The notes beneath the pieces are model-generated. The model was given only the letters and a program-made list of their open reading frames with translations, did no database searches and had not been told where the DNA came from. Source: Marinobacter sp. BW6 (GTDB lineage: Bacteria; Pseudomonadota; Gammaproteobacteria; Pseudomonadales; Oleiphilaceae). From it: a stretch of 64,000 bases of DNA. This document shows positions 59,760-64,000 of this stretch, in pieces. Positions within the stretch are counted from its first letter, which is position 1; every line of letters starts with the position of its first letter. Made by a program: the position numbers and the translations under genes. Location: contig NZ_VIRN01000037.1 in the NCBI RefSeq assembly GCF_008107725.1, forward strand, positions 372,001 through 436,000. Direction: 5' to 3'.

Positions 59760-60230
59760 ATGGCGGATATTCATGTTGAGGAATTCTACAAGGATGCAGC
59801 CATTGCACTGGTGCAGCTATATGGCGCTTTCCCGCGTCGGATAAACCTGTTTGTCGAGGACATTGCCGGTCCGGATGAGCCGGACGAGTTCGGTCTCCAC
59901 AGCAAGCGACATATGGCCTGCTTTGGTGCCCTGCTCTGGCTTTCGGAGGAAGGCCTGCTCAGGTACGTCGACACTATTCGCCAGGAAGCACTGGACCAGG
60001 CTGTACTGACCAGAGACGCATTTATCCGTCTGAGCGCGCCGGCGCCACAGGCGTTGACCAGCGAATTCGGAATCCCCGAGCAAAGTGCCGCCAGTAACTT
60101 GCCCCCCTCGGTTCAGGAAGACCTCTCCACCCATATCCACCTGATCCGCAAGACCCTGCGCAGCGGCAACTCCGCCAGAATCAGCCAGATCATGCAAGCA
60201 ACCTTTTTTACTGACCCCGGCAATGATTAA
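59760..60230 (+). CDS. Conserved protein of unknown function between alaA and htpX
   Basis: A 156-residue soluble protein with no motif I can name. The first ~90 residues look like a helical or winged-helix unit (YKDAAIALVQLYGAFPRRIN, KRHMACFGALLWLSEEGLLR), and a second helical unit ends with LSTHIHLIRKTLRSGN. The same position is held by PA2829 in P. aeruginosa, also uncharacterised. It starts 11 bases after alaA, so it is co-transcribed. A DNA- or protein-binding role is only a guess. Confidence 0.75.
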   Translation: MADIHVEEFYKDAAIALVQLYGAFPRRINLFVEDIAGPDEPDEFGLHSKRHMACFGALLWLSEEGLLRYVDTIRQEALDQAVLTRDAFIRLSAPAPQALTSEFGIPEQSAASNLPPSVQEDLSTHIHLIRKTLRSGNSARISQIMQATFFTDPGND

Positions 60231-60244
60231 ATCAATGTAAACTC

Positions 60245-60272
60245 GTTGATTGATTGAACCGCGGCCACATAT
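60245..60272 (+). promoter_or_regulatory. Candidate heat-shock (sigma-32) promoter of htpX
   Basis: GTTGATT (60245-60251), a 13-base spacer and CCACATAT (60265-60272) resemble the sigma-32 consensus CTTGAAA-N13/15-CCCATNT; the -10 part is the stronger match. It lies about 50 bases upstream of htpX, a gene that is heat-induced in E. coli. Confidence 0.45.
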
Positions 60273-60325
60273 AAGGGTCTGAATGACGTCTTTATCTTCT
60301 GTGACGAACTAATCAAGGAACCAAC

Positions 60326-61207
60326 ATGCGTATTCTGCTGTTTCTGGCAACCAACCTTGCTGTAATCCTTGTCGCCAGCTTTACACTCCGACTGCTAGGC
60401 GTGGACAGCTACCTCGCCCAGAATGGTATTCAGTATGGCTCTTTGCTGGCTTTCGCTGCGGTCTTCGGATTCGCCGGCGCCATCGTGTCACTGCTGATAT
60501 CCAAGCGAATGGCCAAGTGGAGCACCAAGGCCAGGATCATTGATTCCCCGCGAACACCTGCCGAACGCTGGCTGGTGGATACTGTGGCGGAGTTGGCCAA
60601 CAACGCCGGTATCGGCATGCCGGAAGTTGCCATTTTCCCCGCGTCTCAATCCAATGCCTTCGCAACGGGCTGGAACAAAAACGACGCACTGGTAGCCGTC
60701 AGCGAAGGCCTTTTGCATCGGTTTAACAAGGATGAGATCCGGGCGGTCCTGGGCCATGAGATCGGCCATGTTGCCAATGGTGACATGGTGACACTGGCGT
60801 TGATTCAGGGCGTAGTGAACACCTTCGTTATCTTCGCGTCCCGGGTGATCGGCTCCTTTGTCGACCGGGTGATATTCAAGAATGAAAGCGGGCATGGGCT
60901 CGGCTTTTTCGCCGTCAGCATTGTTGCCGAAATTGTCCTGGGTATACTCGCCAGCACTATTGTGTTCTGGTTCTCACGCCGCCGGGAATTTCGGGCGGAT
61001 ATCGCCGGTGCTCAACTGGCGGGTCGGTCAGCCATGATCAGTGCGTTGGCAAGGCTGAAGCAGGAAAGCGAGGTGCCGGATCAGATGCCCGATAGCCTTC
61101 AGGCCTTTGGCATTAACCGCGGGGCCCGAGGCGGCCTGAGCGCATTGTTCATGACCCATCCGCCGCTGGAAGACCGGATACAGGCGTTGCAGAGTGCCAA
61201 GCTTTAA
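60326..61207 (+). CDS. htpX: Protease HtpX
   Basis: HtpX is an inner-membrane zinc metalloprotease that clears misfolded membrane proteins along with FtsH. Four hydrophobic segments are visible: two at the N-terminus ([20 protein letters not shown] and [20 protein letters not shown]) and two later ([37 protein letters not shown]). The active site is [18 protein letters not shown] with the third ligand Glu in [17 protein letters not shown]. The 293-residue length is normal. A heat-shock-like promoter precedes it. Confidence 0.96.
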   Translation: MRILLFLATNLAVILVASFTLRLLGVDSYLAQNGIQYGSLLAFAAVFGFAGAIVSLLISKRMAKWSTKARIIDSPRTPAERWLVDTVAELANNAGIGMPEVAIFPASQSNAFATGWNKNDALVAVSEGLLHRFNKDEIRAVLGHEIGHVANGDMVTLALIQGVVNTFVIFASRVIGSFVDRVIFKNESGHGLGFFAVSIVAEIVLGILASTIVFWFSRRREFRADIAGAQLAGRSAMISALARLKQESEVPDQMPDSLQAFGINRGARGGLSALFMTHPPLEDRIQALQSAKL

Positions 61208-61210
61208 ACA

Positions 61211-61243
61211 AAAAAGCCGGGATCCTATGACCCCGGCTTTTTC
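61211..61243. terminator. Bidirectional terminator between htpX and pdxB
   Basis: AAAGCCGGG/CCCGGCTTT stem with a ten-base loop, flanked by As on the left and TTTTT on the right, between the convergent htpX and pdxB. Confidence 0.9.
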
Positions 61244-61263
61244 TTTCCTGCGGAGAGCTACGA

Positions 61264-62415
61264 TCAGATTTTCAGCTTGAACCCAATGGCCCGGAAACTG
61301 TCCTGCAGGGATTTGCTGGTTCCCTTGAGTTGAATCTTGAGGCTTGAGCACTCCCGACGAACCGGATAGTCCCGGCGCAGTCTGTCAAACGCAGCGCCCC
61401 GTTCTTCAAGAGACCCTGTCATGGCATTGCGAAGCCTTGCATCATCTCGGCGAGGGTCGTAACAGGCTCTTAGCGCAATTCGAATCGCATCCTCTTCGTC
61501 GGCAGAGCTGGTAAAGGAAATCTTGCTGAGGGCTGGCTCCGGGAGAAACTGGCCCGCTTTTTTGCGAACCGGCAGCCCCAGGAACTGGCTCAGAGCCTGA
61601 TAGATCACCTCCGTTCCCTGAACCTTGCCTTCCAGGCTGTAACCGGCAATATGCGGTGTCGCTAGCCAGACCCGGTCAACCAGCTCGGGATGAATTCTCG
61701 GTTCCTGCTCCCAGACATCCAGGGCCATGGTGGGCGCATTGCCCTGTTCAAGGCGGGCCAGCAACGCAGATGAGTCGATCACTTCTCCCCGACCGGCATT
61801 GATAAGAAGCTGGCTCGCACCGAGGGCCTCAAGTTCCGCGCCGCCGATCATATGCAGAGTGGGATGATCCCCCTCACGGGTCAACGGGGTATGCAGGGAC
61901 ACCACATCACACTTCATTACCTCTTCAAGTGCCACAAACTCCTGATCGTCCTCTTCCCGATCCGCTCTGGGCGGATCGCAAAGACGCACATCGAATCCGA
62001 GACGCTCCAGTTTGCGGGCCAGCTCACCACCAACATTACCGACACCCACGATACCAACGCTTAGTTGGGCCCAGTCCTGCAAGCCACACCGTTCAGCATG
62101 CAGCGACAACACGGACAGGACATATTCGGCGACACTGTTGGCGTTGCAGCCCGGTGCCGCAGAGAAACGAATCCCCGCCTGTTCAAGCCAGTCGAGATCG
62201 ACATGGTCGGTACCGATGGTGGTTGTGCCCACAAACCGGACCCGACTGCCCTCCAGAAGCTCACGATTTACCCTGGTGACGGAACGAACCAGCAGTATAT
62301 CGGCGTCCCGGACATCCTCGCTCGTCATAGAACGACCGGAGACTCGCCGAATCTCACCGATATCGCCAAAGAAGGAGTCCAGTAGGGGAATGTTTTCGTC
62401 TGCTACGATCAACAT
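61264..62415 (-). CDS. pdxB: Erythronate-4-phosphate dehydrogenase
   Basis: PdxB oxidises erythronate-4-phosphate in the DXP-dependent pyridoxal phosphate pathway. The D-isomer dehydrogenase fold shows the NAD motif VGIVGVGNVGGELARKLERL and the catalytic Arg/Glu/His set (LLINAGRGEVID, LDVWEQEPRIHPEL, ATPHIAGYSLEGK). The PdxB-specific C-terminal dimerisation domain is present (383 residues). It lies 17 bases after rhlB on the same strand. Confidence 0.95.
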   Translation of the reverse strand: MLIVADENIPLLDSFFGDIGEIRRVSGRSMTSEDVRDADILLVRSVTRVNRELLEGSRVRFVGTTTIGTDHVDLDWLEQAGIRFSAAPGCNANSVAEYVLSVLSLHAERCGLQDWAQLSVGIVGVGNVGGELARKLERLGFDVRLCDPPRADREEDDQEFVALEEVMKCDVVSLHTPLTREGDHPTLHMIGGAELEALGASQLLINAGRGEVIDSSALLARLEQGNAPTMALDVWEQEPRIHPELVDRVWLATPHIAGYSLEGKVQGTEVIYQALSQFLGLPVRKKAGQFLPEPALSKISFTSSADEEDAIRIALRACYDPRRDDARLRNAMTGSLEERGAAFDRLRRDYPVRRECSSLKIQLKGTSKSLQDSFRAIGFKLKI

Positions 62416-62432
62416 GATGATGTCCGGCCCTG

Positions 62433-63716
62433 TCAGTTCCTGCGCTGACGCTGATTACGGCCACCCTGGCCACGACCACCTGAACCCTGCGGGCGCCGAC
62501 CGCGCTTTCGGGTAATCGGCGGGTTGTCCATCGGCGCCATGAGCGCCTCGTCGGGCACCGCGGTCTTCAGTTTCTGGCTGATGTAGGTTTCGATGGCCGG
62601 GAGCGCGAACGAGTCGTCCTCGCCGGCAAAACTGATCGAAACCCCATGCTTGCCGGCCCGGCCTGTGCGGCCGATCCGGTGCACATAATCCTCGGCATTA
62701 TCTGGCAGATTGTAGTTGAAAACGTGGGTTACGCCGTTCACGTGAATACCTCGTCCGGCCACATCGGTGGCGACCAGCACCTGGATACTGCCCTTCTTGA
62801 ACTGGTCCAGGGTTTTGAGGCGTTTGTTCTGTGCGATCTCGCCTGACATCAGGGCCACCTTGACCCCCTGGTTCCTCAGATCTTCTTCCAGGTCGCGGCA
62901 TTGATCCCGGCGGTTGGCAAATACCAATGCTTTTTCCACTTCCGGCCGTTTCAGGAAATTAACGAGCACCGGAAGCTTTTCATCGTCGCCTACAAGGTAG
63001 ACCGTCTGCTCAACCCGTTCCGCCGTTTTCTGTTCCGGCTCTATCTCCACGAATTCTGCGTTGCTCGTCCACATGGAAGCGAGGTTAAGCACATCCTGGT
63101 TGAATGTGGCACTGAACAGCAGGGTCTGACGCTCGTCTTTGGGCGTGCATTTGCGGATGATCCGTTTAACATCCGGGATGAATCCCATGTCGAGCATGCG
63201 GTCAGCTTCATCCAGAATCAGGATATCCAGCTGATCCAGGAAGACGTCCTGGGATCCGAGAAAGTCGATCAGGCGTCCCGGGGTCGCAACAAGAATGTCG
63301 ACGATCTCATTCTGCAGCTGGTCGCGCTGCTTGTCGTAGTTCATGCCACCCACAACGGTCACCACGTTATGCCCGGTGTGCTGGCATAATTGCTCTGCGT
63401 CCTTCGCGATCTGCATGGCCAGCTCCCGGGTGGGAGCCAGTGCAAGCACCCGGGGCTCAGACGCAAAACGGTCTTTCTCGGGAATCGGAGTCTCCAGCAA
63501 ACTTTGGATCGCCGTAATCAGAAACGCTGCAGTTTTACCGGTGCCGGTCTGCGCCTGGCCAATCAGGTCTTCGCATGCCAGTGTCCAGGGCAGTGTTTCT
63601 GCCTGAATGGGTGTGCAGTATTCAAAACCAATGGCCGTAATGGCATCCAGCAAACGCTTGTCGAGGTTCAGATCGCTGAATCTCAAATCGCCGGTGTGTT
63701 TTGGGTCAGATGTCAT
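62433..63716 (-). CDS. rhlB: DEAD-box RNA helicase RhlB
   Basis: RhlB unwinds RNA for the RNA degradosome. The Q motif CTPIQAETLPW, Walker A AQAQTGTGKTAAFLI, DEAD box LILDEADRMLDMGF, SAT (LLFSATFNQD) and motif VI YVHRIGRTGRAGKHG are all intact. The start FSDLNLDKRLLDAITAIGFE and VEPEQKTAERVE agree with RhlB better than RhlE. The C-terminal tail is a short Arg/Gly-rich stretch that would bind RNA. 427 residues. Confidence 0.92.
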   Translation of the reverse strand: MTSDPKHTGDLRFSDLNLDKRLLDAITAIGFEYCTPIQAETLPWTLACEDLIGQAQTGTGKTAAFLITAIQSLLETPIPEKDRFASEPRVLALAPTRELAMQIAKDAEQLCQHTGHNVVTVVGGMNYDKQRDQLQNEIVDILVATPGRLIDFLGSQDVFLDQLDILILDEADRMLDMGFIPDVKRIIRKCTPKDERQTLLFSATFNQDVLNLASMWTSNAEFVEIEPEQKTAERVEQTVYLVGDDEKLPVLVNFLKRPEVEKALVFANRRDQCRDLEEDLRNQGVKVALMSGEIAQNKRLKTLDQFKKGSIQVLVATDVAGRGIHVNGVTHVFNYNLPDNAEDYVHRIGRTGRAGKHGVSISFAGEDDSFALPAIETYISQKLKTAVPDEALMAPMDNPPITRKRGRRPQGSGGRGQGGRNQRQRRN

Positions 63717-63722
63717 AAAGTC

Positions 63723-64000
63723 TCAGTTTTCCTGGGAATGTCCTGATTCAGAATGTAACGGAGCGACACGCCGGGCGTCTTCATACCAGCGTTCTTCAAG
63801 AGTTTCTCCGGTACCATAAAATGTTGCCAGCGAATCAAAAAACGTCTGGGCCCTGGGCGGCAAACCCCGCGACAAATACTCGCCTGCCTGGCTCATTACG
63901 TTCTGTCGGAAACGCTCTTCATTGGCGGCGCCAACTCCGGAGAGGTTGTCCACGCTGATGTGAAAACGGGAACCTGCGGCCACCGAAAATAACCACTCAA
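63723..64000 (-). CDS. C-terminal end of an unidentified gene (start outside window)
   Basis: The last ~92 codons of a gene that enters from the right edge; the frame is open to the window end, so the GTG at 63983 need not be the start. The visible part is hydrophilic (FHISVDNLSGVGAANEERF, AGEYLSRGLPPRAQTFFDSL, ERWYEDARRVAPLHSE). I do not recognise the family. It ends six bases before the rhlB start and so is probably in the same transcript. Confidence 0.65.
   Translation of the reverse strand, partial: EWLFSVAAGSRFHISVDNLSGVGAANEERFRQNVMSQAGEYLSRGLPPRAQTFFDSLATFYGTGETLEERWYEDARRVAPLHSESGHSQEN

Overview
The window is a gene-dense stretch of a gammaproteobacterial chromosome, with no plasmid, phage or IS genes. 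Gene order repeatedly matches Pseudomonas aeruginosa: tolQ-ybgC-ruvBAC-yebC-aspS; comEC-exbBD-msbA-lpxK-ycaR-kdsB-ptp-murB with lolCD; trxB-aat-bpt-infA-clpA-clpS-cspD; and kinase-gpx-alaA-unknown-htpX. Protein sequences and composition suggest a marine relative such as Marinobacter. That assignment is inference from order and protein recognition, not from a marker search.

Layout. 1-6 kb (minus): start of the Tol-Pal operon, Holliday junction processing (ruvABC), yebC and aspS. 6-10 kb: a fabR-like repressor, a HIT protein, ugd, galE and tadA. 10.4-12.5 kb: a small accessory-looking cluster with a stand-alone AraC DNA-binding domain, an exported protein with a duplicated beta domain and an outer-membrane barrel. 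12.5-19.3 kb: guaBA (minus, with a clear sigma-70 promoter), xseA and a propionyl-CoA synthetase. 19.3-24.7 kb: a cold-shock gene with a long structured leader, leuA divergent from an Lrp-type regulator, a TetR regulator and proS. 24.7-36.3 kb: an envelope block covering peptidoglycan (murB), LPS/Kdo/lipid A (kdsB, lpxK, msbA), ExbBD, ComEC and lipoprotein export (lolCD). 36.3-40.3 kb: a PilZ protein, a small periplasmic protein, the agmatine-to-putrescine pair aguAB and an orphan MoxR ATPase. 40.4-46.7 kb: trxB and a nearly complete N-degron pathway (aat, bpt, clpA, clpS). 46.8-53.4 kb: rluE-nudJ-mnmA-hflD-purB in E. coli order, then a ribosomal oxygenase and a GNAT fusion protein. 53.4-61.2 kb: a LysR regulator, an unknown membrane protein upstream of a SagS-like hybrid kinase, glutathione peroxidase, alaA, an unknown conserved protein and htpX. 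61.2-64 kb: pdxB, rhlB and a gene cut by the window edge.

The most unusual non-coding signal is a perfect 27-bp inverted repeat around a 53-nt core, downstream of trxB (41406-41512). The most plausible uncharacterised system is the AraC/duplicated-domain/OMP cluster, where a GATAGCGA-type motif recurs upstream of both the regulator and the exported genes. Ten genes appear to use GTG or TTG starts, judged from ribosome-binding-site positions or the absence of any nearby ATG. Coordinates of short sites read by eye may be off by about one base.
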